A model generated the notes under the pieces. It was not told where the DNA came from, did not search any database, and worked only from the letters and a program-made list of their open reading frames with translations. From contig JALGPY010000002.1 in NCBI GenBank assembly GCA_023055425.1, positions 140,923,927 to 140,987,926 of the forward strand: DNA of 64,000 nucleotides. Reading direction: 5' to 3'. The position numbers and the translations under genes were made by a program. Shown here piece by piece: positions 22,901 to 32,820 of the stretch. Positions within the stretch are counted from its first letter, which is position 1. Every line of letters begins with the position of its first letter. This DNA is from Linanthus parryae. Taxonomy: Eukaryota > Streptophyta > Magnoliopsida > Ericales > Polemoniaceae.

Positions 22901-25900
22901 AAAAAAAAAAAAAGGAAAAAAAAAAAGAAGAAAAAAAAGAAGAAGAAACAAATGAATTCATTTACTTGGAACCTCGCATTTCCTTTTAAAACAAATTTGA
23001 GAGGCTGAAAGTGTAAATCACAGACCAAAAGGATGTGTTTGATGAAAGATGAGTTGATCACGATTTTGTTAGTAATAAGAGAAATTAATTCCGAATGTAG
23101 GTATGATCTAAACATGGGGACAAACTAAGCGATTTCCGCTCCTTGTCTGTCGTAGGAAGTGATTAATATATAGTGTAAACTCTTAATCTATGGGTATGTA
23201 GCATAAAAACACGGGTCGGGTTCCTAGCACCTAAAGAAGCAAGAGTCCAATAAACTTCGGAACCATTCTGTCTTGTGAATATCAAAAATGTTCTTTTGAA
23301 GAGTCGTTTGGATCGTAAAATCGTATGAGATTCTATGATTCCACTAGTAGAATCGGGATTCCACATGGGATCCTATGAGTTTGGGAGTTTACATGGGATC
23401 GGGATCGGCTATGCCTTCAAGGATCGTAAAATCGTAGGATTGTAAGATCCGGATCGGGAGTTTGACAACCACTCTCGAAATGAAAAGTGCAGGGTTATTT
23501 CTATGACATTGAAAGTGCTGGAGGTTTAGTGTCACAAGTGTGAAGCTTCATGTAGGTTTAGTGTCATTTGTCCTATAAGTATTACGATACCAAGTGAATA
23601 CCGTGTTTATGTGCTATCCTAAAATGCATGCATGAAGGTTGGTGTTGCTTTGAGTCTTTCGCATCTCATTTGTTATGTCGGTAAGCTTGTAAGACTATTA
23701 AACCCTGTAATCTTTCGAGATAATTCGCTGCATCATCTGTGGTGGCTGATGATTCAATTTATTCCATCTACAGAATGAGTAAAAACAACAGAGAAGAAGT
23801 TCTTGAGAAGGCAGAAAATGACCTCTCGGCTGTTACTGAACAACATGTAGCTCGATTAGTTAAAGAGCTTGCAGGAACTGACTTTTGGAAGCTAAGACGA
23901 GCTTACTCTCCTGGGGTTGTGCCTTGGTGCATTTGATACTCGTCAATCTACACAACTGTTGCTAATAGCAATTAATGTATGGTTTTTAATCCATTGCAGG
24001 TGCAAGAATATGTTGAAGCTGCGACGCTTTGTAATTTCTGCAAAAGTGGGACCCTTTTGAACCTTGACGAGATTAATGCTGGCTTTGCACACTTGAGTGA
24101 CCAGGATCAGGAGCCGCTGAAGATTAATGTCCTTGACTACCTCTTAGGGGTAACTGACCTAACCTTAAATATGCTACTCAATCTCTTGTTGTTCTAATTT
24201 GAGTAGGTATCCCATGTCTTGAATTTTATCAATAATGCTTTAGTGCAGGAACATCTATTTTTCATGGATAGGCAGAATATCTCTGTGACATGGTATGGAA
24301 AGTCTGCTTTCAACCTTTAATTCATAAAATTGGACTCAAGCTGGAAATTCCATCGCATGATGTCAACAATTATGGGTTAAATGTAGCAGTGCATTTTGCA
24401 TGAAAGCTAGCACACTTTTAGCACTGGTTTGATCAAATTCCTTCTCGTCTCATAGGAATTAACGAATATGTAACGTTGACTCATTCAGCCTGCTGTCACG
24501 GATACACCCGAGTTATATGGAGTGAATCATTTTGTCTGTGAAAATGGCCGAAAACTACTGATGTTGGTAGGCGGAAAAAATAATGGGTTATTGACAGTAA
24601 ACCTACATGCAATATGTCTCGAGGGACTCTGGTGACATATCAACCCAATCGATAACGCCGTCTAAAAATTTAACGGATTGAGTGACTTTCTTGTAATTTG
24701 CCTAACAGATAAATTCAAAAATGAACAAAATAAAATGAGGACAAAAATACAGAAAAGAAGAAGATGAAGAAAAACAACGGAAGAAAAAGATTAAGAAGAA
24801 TGTGAATGTGCTCTTTGTGTTCAACCTGTTTCTCTCTCTCTCTCTCTCTCTCAATGCCTCCCTTCCTGTGCTCTCTCTCTCTCTCCATCTACCGTGCTTT
24901 ATGTTCTCTATATCTCTTTCTCAACCTCTCCCGGGGTTCGAATTAGAGGATTTAGGGTTCGATATAAATTTGGGCATGGTTGAGGGCAGAGATACCGCAA
25001 AATCACATCGTCAACATCCACCTCGGCATGTGAAGGTCAGTGGCTGGACTGCTTCAGCTAGCTACCCAACAGCTTCAGGGTACTGCGAAATCGCATCGTG
25101 AACAACCACTTTGGGCTAGCTGACCATTTTCTTCGCACAATTCCCTCTAATTTTCTTACTGAAGTTGACCTTTCACAGAGCTTTTCCTAAACCCTAGAAA
25201 GGATAAATTGCATTGGCGGTACCCATAGTTTGGAATATGTGTGGATTTGGTACCCATAGTTTCAACTGTAGCATCCACAGTACCAATACTTTCGATTTGT
25301 TGCAATGGTGGTACCCTCTGTTAACTTTCCATCCAGATGTTAGATGGAAAACTATAAAAAAACTAGTGTGTCCCTCATTTTCACTCAATTTTTTTAATAA
25401 AGTTGCAACTTTTACCTACAAATTTAAAAATATTACATACAATTACTTTTTAACCCATTTAATTATTTACTTATACATTAATATACTATCATATATTATC
25501 AAGAAAAATTACAAATTTTTACTAAAAAGTACTACCTCTGTTTCTTCTCTTTCAGCCTACTTCACTTTTTGTCACTATTCACTGGGTCACTTTGACCCGG
25601 TGATTTGATTAGAAAAATGATTCAAGAATTTGGTAATCTTTGCATGGTCTTGTAGAGTAAACTTTACTCTATAATACAATAAAAAAAATCAGCAAATTAT
25701 ATCGTTTCGTTATCTAAATCACCGAGTAAAAGTGACCCAGTTACGGGTTAAAAAGTCAAAGTAAGATAATCCAGAAGAAACGGAGGTAGTATAAGTTATC
25801 ACGAAAAACACGTGCTTCAATGAAAAAAAGTTATAATAAATTTATTAATTATTATTATGCCACTGAAATTATTAAATTTAATATAATTAAGATTTTATGA

Positions 25901-28721
25901 AATTTAGACTTGTGAGTAAAAATAAATAAAATTTTAAATATTACTATGACGAAGTATTTTTTTCAAATATACATAAAATATATATGTATATATATAAATA
26001 ATTAAATCAATTCAATATCGTCTAAAAACTATTTACAAGATTGTAGGGGTGAGAATTGAGGGTACACTAGTCTTTTTATATACTCGAACAGGGTCTTTTG
26101 TGTTTTCTCATCTTAGTATTTCTTCTTCATTTTTTTGCCTGTATTACAATTTACAAGCAATTCTAAGGTTTGCATTTTAGCTTGCGGATTTGACAGGAGA
26201 GCTGATGAGGTTGGCAATTGGTCGCATATCAGATGGTGAAGTTGAATACGCCGAAAAGATCTGTGCTTTTGCACGAGATATCTACCGGGAGTTGACTCTT
26301 GTTGCCCCAAAGATGGACGAGAGTCATGACATGAAGTCAAAGATGGAAGTAATGCTTCAAAGCGTGGTGAAAATAGAAAATGGTATGTTATTGTTGTAGT
26401 CCCAGTTGTTTCTTGATGTTAGATGCTAAGTGAAAAGTGCTCCCAAAGAACGAGACTAAATGAATTGAGGACATATGGATCTGTTCATTCTGTGGTTACC
26501 TGTCATGATTATATTCTGAATTTCTGATACGACTACTAAGTTAGATGAAATCTTTAATGGAGGTTACAAGGCATAAGTGAGATAAGTTTCAGAAAACTAA
26601 ACCCCATTATAGAGGCTGTTTGAATTGCTGTATTTCTTTTGGTAAAACACTTTCACCTCTTCCAGTTTGGAAAATGACACTTTCACCCCAGTGTGCCAAA
26701 CTTAAGGACACTTAAATCCCCTGACTGTGACGCCGATAGTCTAAGGGTGAGATCCGTTACTGAGTAATTTTTGGGAAGAAAATTTCCCGTGGAAGGTGTC
26801 ATGTCCATTGAATCCCCTTCGTTGTTTCTGTTGCAACTCCACCCAATCTTAATCCCTAAATTACACTATGGTCTACCCACCAGCACCAGCACCAGCACCA
26901 GCACCAGCACCAGCACCAGCATCAGCACCAGCACGGCCTCTCTAAATTACACTAACTCTACCACCACCACCATCAGACCTCTCTCTCTCTCTCTCTCTCT
27001 CACCCCTGAATACACCCCACCAGTACCTCCAACAACAATCTCATCTATCAGAACCAGACCCAAAATCTTCCCAAAATCTTCCCTAAAATCACCAACCAAA
27101 TCTGAGCCCCCCTCTCTCTCTGCGTCAAATTACAGCACACCAACACCAGCACGACCACCGACAACACTTAACACCAATGCCAACAGCACTACCGAAACAA
27201 GGCCAACCTTCATTACCACAAAAGCATTCACCTATCACTACAAATCAAAACCTTTTGGAATTCTAAGGAAACCCTCAACTCTCCTCTCACACAAACCCAG
27301 AATAGCTACAAAGTGACCACCAATTTCAAGATCAAGCACTCTAGAAATAGGAGAAACCGATGATTCACCCCGCAGATTGAACCCCACGAAATAACAGGGA
27401 CATCCTCACGACACAAACAGCCACACCCCGGCCAAATATAATTTACCGAAATTTATTGGGGTCGAGTCGTCGCATCGGAGACAGATATTAGGGAGATTGA
27501 AGAAGGAATCTCAATTTTTCTTTTGCTCAGTGGCAGTATCTCAGGAAACGGGTCTTATGGGAGGAGAGATTGATAACCCATCAACTTGATGTCTCTGTTT
27601 TTGCCATGGATTTTAATTCTACTTGTCTTGTGAAAATCAATGGTTCATATGTTTATTTGATTTCTTGTAGTAAAGTTATATGTATCTATAGGTATGTAAA
27701 TAGAAGTCTAGATCTTAGGAGTTGGGACTTGGGACATGTTTGGTTCACTGAACTTCACAAGCGCTTATCAAGGAATCTTAAAGTTTACATGATCTAAATA
27801 TTACTTAAGTATGGTCTAAGCAAGTAGTAAAAATACTATAAATATGCTCGATGTACAAAACATCTTTTAATGTTTTTTAAAGATTTACGGAAGCGTTTTC
27901 CGATTCTCGTTACAGGCTCCCCAATATAGGACGCGACCGCAAATGATACGTCGACTGAAACCGTTTTCTTATACTTTTCCGTAAACCAAGTTCTAGGGTT
28001 ACAGAAACCAACAAAAGCCTAGTTGAAGTGGCAAAACCGGAATCCTGTTAGTAGAGATGTAGAGATGGTTCGAAGATTAGTAAAGACAGCACCATAGTTA
28101 CAAAACAGCTCCCCAGGTTTTACTTTTTGTAAAAAAAAATCTTCTCAACCATGGACACATGGCAAACACACACATTTATGTTTTTGTCAATTTTCGAACT
28201 GGGAACTGGGCTCGTGGTATTGAAGTCAAGGGTGCCGTACTGTACAACTAAGAAAAAAAATGAGTGTTATTTATCAGGAAAAAATCTGGCCCTGTCCTAA
28301 AATTAGGGATTCGGTTAATCCCCAAAAAATCGAGTTGCATCCAAGCACCTTTGTTTTGTGGTGTCCAAACGTCCCCATTAGGTATGTCCTCTATTTTCGG
28401 TGTTCAGGTGCAAAGCGTACCAATATTAGTAAACATAAACCCCTATCAGGAATTATTACATCATGTTGGAGCATCTTTCTATTCAACAAAGAATACACTG
28501 GAGAAGGTGAAGTGGGTGCTAAACATAGTAGGAAACTGCATGAACAAACTTTCATCGAGCTTTGTTTTGCAGAAAAAGTTTCATCTAGTTGAACTAATCA
28601 TAGTGATTTGTGTTTCAATGCAGCTTGTTTTAGTGTCCGTGTGAGAGGATCAGAATACATTCCCATGCTTGGGTCAGATGCTCCTAGTTACTCCTTGCTT
28701 GGAGTTGCCGACCTGGACTAA
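16853..28721 (+). CDS. TRAX: TRAX, translin-associated factor X (six exons)
   Basis: TRAX is the catalytic partner of translin in C3PO, an octameric single-strand endoribonuclease that trims RISC passenger strands and pre-tRNA leaders. Joining 16853-16954, 22043-22122, 23774-23915, 24000-24149, 26181-26382 and 28624-28721 gives 774 nt: 257 residues and a stop, with no frame break. All introns are GT..AG. Landmarks are KDAFTKYTNYLNEL, RVVKASRDITMNSKKVIFQV, FWKLRRAYSPG, VQEYVEA (Glu111, Glu114), DYLLG-LADLTGELMR (Asp161, Glu165) and ACFSVRVRGSEYIPML. The four acidic residues correspond to the catalytic set known in human TRAX. Length is close to plant family members. Introns 1, 2, 4 and 5 are enlarged by mobile elements. 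The start is the first ATG in frame after a CT-rich leader. Confidence 0.95.
17735..18303. mobile_element. hAT-like non-autonomous element, GGTGC-word type (TRAX intron 1)
   Basis: The ends are the inverted repeat AAGAAGCAC ... GTGCTTCTT, flanked by the direct 8-bp duplication AGGAGCTT (17727-17734 and 18304-18311). The left subterminal region repeats GGTGCTTC/GGGTGC words and the right one repeats CGCACC words in inverse sense. An 8-bp duplication fits the hAT superfamily. There is no coding capacity. Confidence 0.75.
19120..19960. mobile_element. hAT-like non-autonomous element, ATTCG-word type (TRAX intron 1)
   Basis: Starts CATAGTTGTCAAAATCG and ends ATTTGACAACTATG. It is flanked by a perfect 8-bp duplication, GAGCAGAA (19112-19119 and 19961-19968). 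Both subterminal regions are packed with GATTCG/CGAATC words in both orientations. 841 bp, no coding capacity. The same terminal sequence recurs at 43252 and 63516. Confidence 0.88.
19985..20212. repeat. Foldback hairpin with a duplicated arm (TRAX intron 1)
   Basis: A ~66-bp arm at 20037-20103 is almost perfectly complementary to 20141-20210, with a loop of about 40 nt. A further direct copy of the arm lies at 19985-20045. The arm contains AAATAAGGAGTTATTTTT and AACCAAGAGTTGCGTACGGA. Transcribed within the TRAX pre-mRNA it could form a long stem. 20117-20212 also matches the interior of the Copia element (57684-57780, opposite strand). Confidence 0.85.
20213..22042. other. TRAX intron 1, remainder
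   Basis: AT-rich intron sequence without a recognisable gene. Short open frames (e.g. 20886-21167 minus) have no family features. No clear mobile-element ends were found in this part. Confidence 0.6.
22043..22122 (+). CDS. TRAX: TRAX exon 2
   Basis: Residues 35-60 plus two bases of codon 61: NEKRERVVKASRDITMNSKK and then VIFQVH. The acceptor AG is at 22041-22042 and the donor GT at 22123. This is the conserved RNA-binding helix of the family. Confidence 0.93.
22349..23573. mobile_element. Mutator-type MITE (TRAX intron 2), interrupted
   Basis: Ends are inverted (GGACAAACGACA ... ATTTGTCC) and share ACACTAAACCTCCAGCACTTT on both arms. The flanks TACAAGTAT (22340-22348) and TATAAGTAT (23574-23582) look like a 9-bp target duplication with one change, as for Mutator-like elements. 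The core near 22480-22605 is itself a palindrome (CAGTAAATTTCGTTAAT on both arms). Without the inner insertion it would be about 370 bp. Confidence 0.7.
22616..23472. mobile_element. hAT-like element, GGATCG-word type, inside the MITE
   Basis: Terminal inverted repeat GTGGTTTTCAAG ... TTTGACAACCAC resembles the GTTGTCAAA ends of 19120-19960. Subterminal regions are rich in GATCG/AGGATCGTA words. No target duplication is visible; the MITE sequence simply resumes on the far side. It includes an A-rich tract at 22896-22945. No coding capacity. Confidence 0.55.
23774..23915 (+). CDS. TRAX: TRAX exon 3
   Basis: Completes codon 61 (Arg) and encodes residues 62-108 (MSKNNREEVLEKAENDL ... DFWKLRRAYSPG). 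The internal ATG at 23775 is not a start. The acceptor follows TCTACAG and the donor is GT at 23916. Confidence 0.93.
24000..24149 (+). CDS. TRAX: TRAX exon 4
   Basis: Residues 109-158, exactly 50 codons. It starts VQEYVEAATLCNF, carrying catalytic Glu111 and Glu114, and ends NVLDYLLG. The intron before it is only 84 nt, the sole compact intron of the gene. Confidence 0.94.
24829..24852. repeat. CT microsatellite (TRAX intron 4)
   Basis: A pure TC run inside intron 4; it creates a Leu/Ser frame that is not a gene. Confidence 0.9.
25196..25340. repeat. Repeat with TACCCATAGTTT words (TRAX intron 4)
   Basis: GGTACCCATAGTTT occurs twice about 35 bp apart, followed by AGTACCAATACTTT in similar context. 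This layout is common at the ends of plant Mutator-type MITEs. I could not find the matching other end. Confidence 0.35.
25532..25789. mobile_element. Stowaway-like MITE (TRAX intron 4)
   Basis: 258 bp with inverted ends CTACCTCTGTTTCTTCT ... AGAAGAAACGGAGGTAG and a TA duplication on each side (25530-25531, 25790-25791). This is the classic Tc1/mariner Stowaway signature. No coding capacity. Confidence 0.9.
26181..26382 (+). CDS. TRAX: TRAX exon 5
   Basis: Residues 159-225: LADLTGELMRLAIGR, with catalytic Asp161 and Glu165, then EYAEKICAFARDIYRELTLV and LQSVVKIEN. The acceptor follows TGCATTTTAG and the donor is GT at 26383 (phase 1). Leu159 stands where Val is more usual. Confidence 0.92.
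26383..28623 (+). other. TRAX intron 5
   Basis: 2.2 kb intron. It contains a (CAGCAC)n-type microsatellite at about 26880-26935, a short CT run near 26983-27002 and A-rich tracts. The 181-codon open frame at 26771-27316 is Ser/Thr/Pro-rich because of these repeats and I do not accept it as a gene. No other feature recognised. Confidence 0.7.
26880..26935. repeat. (ACCAGC)n microsatellite
   Basis: Hexamer repeat ACCAGC with a few changes, inside TRAX intron 5. Confidence 0.9.
28624..28721 (+). CDS. TRAX: TRAX exon 6 and stop
   Basis: Residues 226-257: ACFSVRVRGSEYIPML, then PSYSLLGVADLD and TAA at 28719-28721. The acceptor follows CAATGCAG. Phase matches exon 5, giving an unbroken Ala codon across the junction. 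Confidence 0.92.
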
Positions 28722-29406
28722 GTATTGTTATCTCTTTGGTGACTTATCATTATTCCAAATTGCTATAAACTGTATGGTCTGGCAAGAAATCAAGTAACTG
28801 TATTGGTTTTACTTCTATCTGATAGGAAATTCCGAGGTTGGACGATCATGAACTTAATGGTACGGGGAACGGATTCTCAGCCTTGTTGCGATTTATCACT
28901 GCAGTCCTAGTAGTAGCACACAAAGACAAGAGGGGTTCTAGAAGCAGTTTAGTGAAGTTTAAAGGTCATTAGTTATGTTTTTATTTTTGTATGTTAAGCA
29001 TCAAACTCTTGATGATGGTATAATTAACTAGTAATGTGCAGTATGTCAGTGGATATACAGACCTTACTGTTGGCAACATCTCGGCGAGACTGGACTAGAG
29101 TTTTCCTGACAGATTTGTCAGATTTAACTTTTTAGCTTTCCAGAGGTTTAAGGACAAGAGCTTTGTAGTGAGGGTAGTAAGAATGCCGAGTTTAGCAGCT
29201 TAGGAATTTGTTTCAGATGTTCAACTAAATTTCAATGTTACTCTACAGAACGTGACCTGTTTAACCCTTTACCCAAAGGTGGCTCCAGCCCTGCTTTCTA
29301 GCCTTATCCTTTCTCACACGAAGTCTGATTATCTAAGTTATCATCAGTAGCTAGATGAGTTCAAATTTCTTGAACATAATGTGCTAACTTTTCACCACAA
29401 TCGAGA
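28722..29406 (+). other. TRAX 3' UTR and downstream sequence
   Basis: No coding sequence recognised. A CTGATAG splice-acceptor-like site near 28825 could mark a 3'-UTR intron, but I cannot confirm it. AT-rich; no distinct polyadenylation signal stands out. Confidence 0.5.
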
Positions 29407-29456
29407 TTTTTTTTTCTGCCAAAAGAGAAGTTTTATAAACTCAACCCAAAACTGAA

Positions 29457-30994
29457 AATCTGTCACTTATTGGAATGTGGCAGCCCCAGTAACGCTTCTT
29501 GGGCCTGGAAAAGTGTCTTCTATGGCCGTGATCTTATCATGAAAGGCTGCAGATGGCAAATAGGGAGTGGGGCTCAAGTGAGTATCTGGCATGACAAATG
29601 GATCCCATGACTAAAAGAACCTCTCTCAGTTACTCTTAGCCAACACCACTCTAACCCAACTGCCAGGGTCAATGATTGGATCGAGATAGTGGATAATAAA
29701 CAGACGTGGAAGGAAATCACTATCCGGTCACATGTTCCGGATTTCATTGCCTTCAAAATTCTCAGTATCCAACTTCCGGACAACCCAAGTGAAGACAAGA
29801 TAATATGGCCCTTCACAAGAAATGGTACTTATATCACAAAGTCGGGATATAATCTACTTAATGAGGAAAACAACGTCCATTTACTCCATGCCGGCCTGTT
29901 CCTACTTGATCAATGGCCTATGATGAATAATGGAAACTGGGGGAAAATTTGGAGTCTCAAGATCCCAGAGAAATGGAAATCCTTTCTTTGGAAATGTGCT
30001 CATCTTAAGCTCCCAACCAAGTCCCTCCTCTGCCATCGTCTCAATCTTACCTCGAACAATTGCCCCATTTGCAATGGAAATGAGGAAACCCTTGAACACC
30101 TTTTCTTCAACTGCCCGGAAGTCGCTCCCTTATTGAGAAATACGGACCCTCTTCGGAGGAATGAAACCCCTTTTCAAGATACTCTTTGGGATTTTATTCT
30201 CACAAATAATTTCAAAGCTATTCACACGCTTTGGAGTATCTGGAGAGGAAGATGTGGACTTGTTTTCAGCGACAAACCCTTCTCTACCTCAGCTATTCAG
30301 GCTACCATGAATCAGGAACAACTTCTTCTCACGATACCTGACCCTTCTGCATCCCAACCTCCTCCTGCACATTACCACCCGAGCACTATCGTGGTCATGG
30401 ATAGCTGTGATGATCACTTTCGGAATAATCCAAATGATATCTTCGTGGATGGCGCTTGGAAAGCAAGCTCCTTCTACTCTGGCATTGGAATCCATACAAT
30501 GGGTGCGGATGGCAAGTCTTGGACCATTGGAAAAAAGTGTGTGGCCTCAAGCGCACAGCAAGCTGAGCTCTTAGCTGTGGAACATGCAGTGAATTTTGCG
30601 CGTCATCATAACATTTTGTCTATTAATATCCTTTCTCACTGTGCTTCTATTTTACCAATTATCCAGGGATCGACGAGCCCTCCCGTTCAGGATGAGCCGG
30701 TGATTGATCGTATCCGTGAGGGTGTGAAGCTTTTGAAGTTCTGCAGCATTACCAAGGTTCAAAGGAGTCAGGTTGCTTTAGCTCACAAGGCAGCTAAATG
30801 CTCCCAGATCGACAACCATCCTATGTGATTGTAGCTTGTGATAGTTTGTAGTAGGCTCCTTTTCTTTGTCTTTGATGAAGTAGTTTGTAGTAGGTTTCCT
30901 CTTTGGTTGTTCGGTACTATCGTACTTTTCAGTTCGCTTCTCTTGTATGTTGCATTTGGGATGGTCTTTCGTTTCTATGAATGATGACAACTTT

Positions 30995-31040
<46 letters not shown>
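29457..31040 (+). mobile_element. Young 5'-truncated LINE with poly(A) tail
   Basis: A plus-strand LINE fragment of ~1.6 kb ending in an uninterrupted run of 42 A (30999-31040). It is flanked by AAAACTGAA at 29448-29456 and 31037-31045. The second copy merges with the tail, so the exact edge is uncertain by a few A. Removing it restores the reading of the older minus-strand LINE tail across the site. 5' truncation and poly(A) are usual products of target-primed reverse transcription. Confidence 0.88.
29689..30828 (+). pseudogene. LINE ORF2 C-terminal fragment (zf-RVT and RNase H)
   Basis: 379 codons open. NGTYITKSGYNLL and IWSLKIPEKWKSFLWKCAH lead into the zf-RVT Cys/His pattern CPICNGNEETLEHLFFNC (residues ~125-142). 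The RNase H-like part runs from DIFVDGAWKASSFYSG to the end (residues ~250-370), with AQQAELLAVEHAV. It continues the frame upstream (WAWKSVFYGRDLIMKG) with one stop at about 29608. Truncated of RT and endonuclease, so it cannot be a functional ORF2. Confidence 0.85.
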
Positions 31041-31042
<2 letters not shown>

Positions 31043-31045
31043 GAA

Positions 31046-31991
31046 CAAATAAACTTGGATCAACACATCCACCTCCTAAAGACATATTGTTTGCCAATCT
31101 AACTAATTTATCAGCTGCACTATTCTGTTCTCTTCTCACCCAAGTCACCTTACCCCCATTCTCCAGGATTCCTTCTCTGATATCTTTTAAGATCAGTCAT
31201 CTCCCAACTTCCGGAATTTGAATGGATTCCACAAGAGATTTACAGTCACTTTCAAATAAGACCTCTTTTACCTTCTTTGTATGCATTTTCCACACAACAA
31301 GTCTCAAGGCTAGAGCTTCACTAAATTCTGCTAAGCAGCCTTCTCTGAGCACCAACCCCGATCTATAAGATCACCCTTGTCGTCTCTTGCTAGCCACCCC
31401 AAATAATCCCAAGCAGCATCTATATTGCATTTCACCTTTCCTTTATGTGGGGGATTCCATTTCAGATTTGATAGCTGAGCTGGAGGTTTAGTTTTTGGGG
31501 TTTTAAGACTTACCTCCCTATCTTTACTTTTCCTCCAACTCTCAAGTTCTCTATTAATTGCAAACACTGTCTTCAATGGGTTGGGCTTTCCTCCTTCAAA
31601 ATATAGCTTATTTCTGGATTTTCATATATGCCAGCAACTAATGATGCACTTCTCCACATATTCCTCAGAAATCGTCTTCTCTTGAGCTTGATGCACTGAA
31701 TTCTTGAGCCACTCTTGGATATTACCCACCCCTTTACACATTTCTGGGTCAAGAAGACCCAAAGTGAACCCGACAGGGTTTGTCCAAGAATAGTCGCACA
31801 TGCAATGTTCCATAGATTCTTCTTCTTCACAAATATTGCATATATCAGACTGCACTTTCTTGTAAAAAGATTTAATTTGGTTGTCAAGGCATTATGACTT
31901 ATCCTCCACCAAAATTGCAAGATTTTTGGAGGTAAGCTTTTTGACCAGATGAATTTCCAGTACTCCTTAGGAAGCTACAGAGAAGAAGATG
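31046..31991 (-). pseudogene. LINE ORF2 C-terminus (zf-RVT, RNase H), minus strand
   Basis: Two overlapping frames carry it: WWRISHNALTTKLNLFTRK and, in another frame, CNICEEEESMEHCMCDYSW (a degenerate zf-RVT Cys pattern), then NLKWNPPHKGKVKCNIDAAW (RNase H start). Further downstream, SDCKSLVESI and REQNSAADKLVRLANN can be read in shifted frames. Several frameshifts make it a pseudogene. Confidence 0.8.
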
Positions 31992-32768
31992 TGCAATACC
32001 CCGTCTAATTACTAGGGGTAAAATAGTCATTCGAGAATTAAAATAAGAATTTAATTGTGAAAATAAGGTTGAAAAAATTATTGCATTTTTTTATAGCTAA
32101 GAAATATGTGTGAAATTTTAGGAAACATCCGATTACTAAGTAATCGTGAACTAATACGTGAAGCTAAATAAAAAAAATTAGTTGCAAAATAATATTTGGG
32201 GTAATTTATCAACTTTTTATTTGTGTGAAATTATAGAAAATATTAGATTAGTATTCTTGAATTAATACGCCAGTGTTTCGTTAATTTTTAGTTGTTAGCG
32301 CGTGTTCGACCACCGCGAGACTTGATAGGCTTGCCACACCCAATCACCCAAGTAGTTTTTACACCAACCACACCTTAGCATCTCTCCCAACTCCATCTTA
32401 TCCAATCAATTCACCTTCGGGAGTTTTCTTAACCGCCCCTATCTCCATCACCGAAATTGAGAAAGCTCTCCTCTCCAAGAAACCCTCTCTATAAATAGCA
32501 GCTAACCAGCCACCCCCTGCAACAGCAACCACCATCTTCTCCACCACCACCATCATCATCACCACCAACAACTCATCACCACCACCACCACCCTCGGCAA
32601 CAAGAGGAAAACCCACCAAAGCTCCATCTCTCAAATTCTCAGCTATCTCTCTCCCTCCCTATCTCTCTGTTCTCAGAAGCCAGTAGCAGCAGCAGAAGAA
32701 GAGTGGCAGCAGCCACCACCTCCACCGCAGTCGCCACTGTTCCCGGCTGCAAGAACCCGAGAATACCC

Positions 32769-32820
<52 letters not shown>

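Larger units (their letters stand above)
29407..31991 (-). mobile_element. Minus-strand LINE remnant (3' end), split by a second LINE
   Basis: On the minus strand from 31991 the ORF2 C-terminus reads EYWKFIWSKSLPPKILQFWWRISHNALTTK (given here only as landmark positions 31860-31960: PPKILQFWWRISHNALTTK). It continues through a Cys-containing zf-RVT segment, RNase H residues (CNIDAAW) and a tail DPSLFVQ. The tail resumes beyond the inserted LINE at 29447 and ends in an A run (T9 on the plus strand, 29407-29415). Its upstream part is cut off by the LTR element at 31992. Confidence 0.8.

Noticed and set aside
25213..25608. 131-codon open frame
   Set aside because: Inside TRAX intron 4, overlaps repeats and the Stowaway MITE, and has no domain.
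26771..27316. 181-codon open frame with start and stop
   Set aside because: Lies in TRAX intron 5, and its composition comes from the ACCAGC and CT microsatellites. No domain is recognisable.
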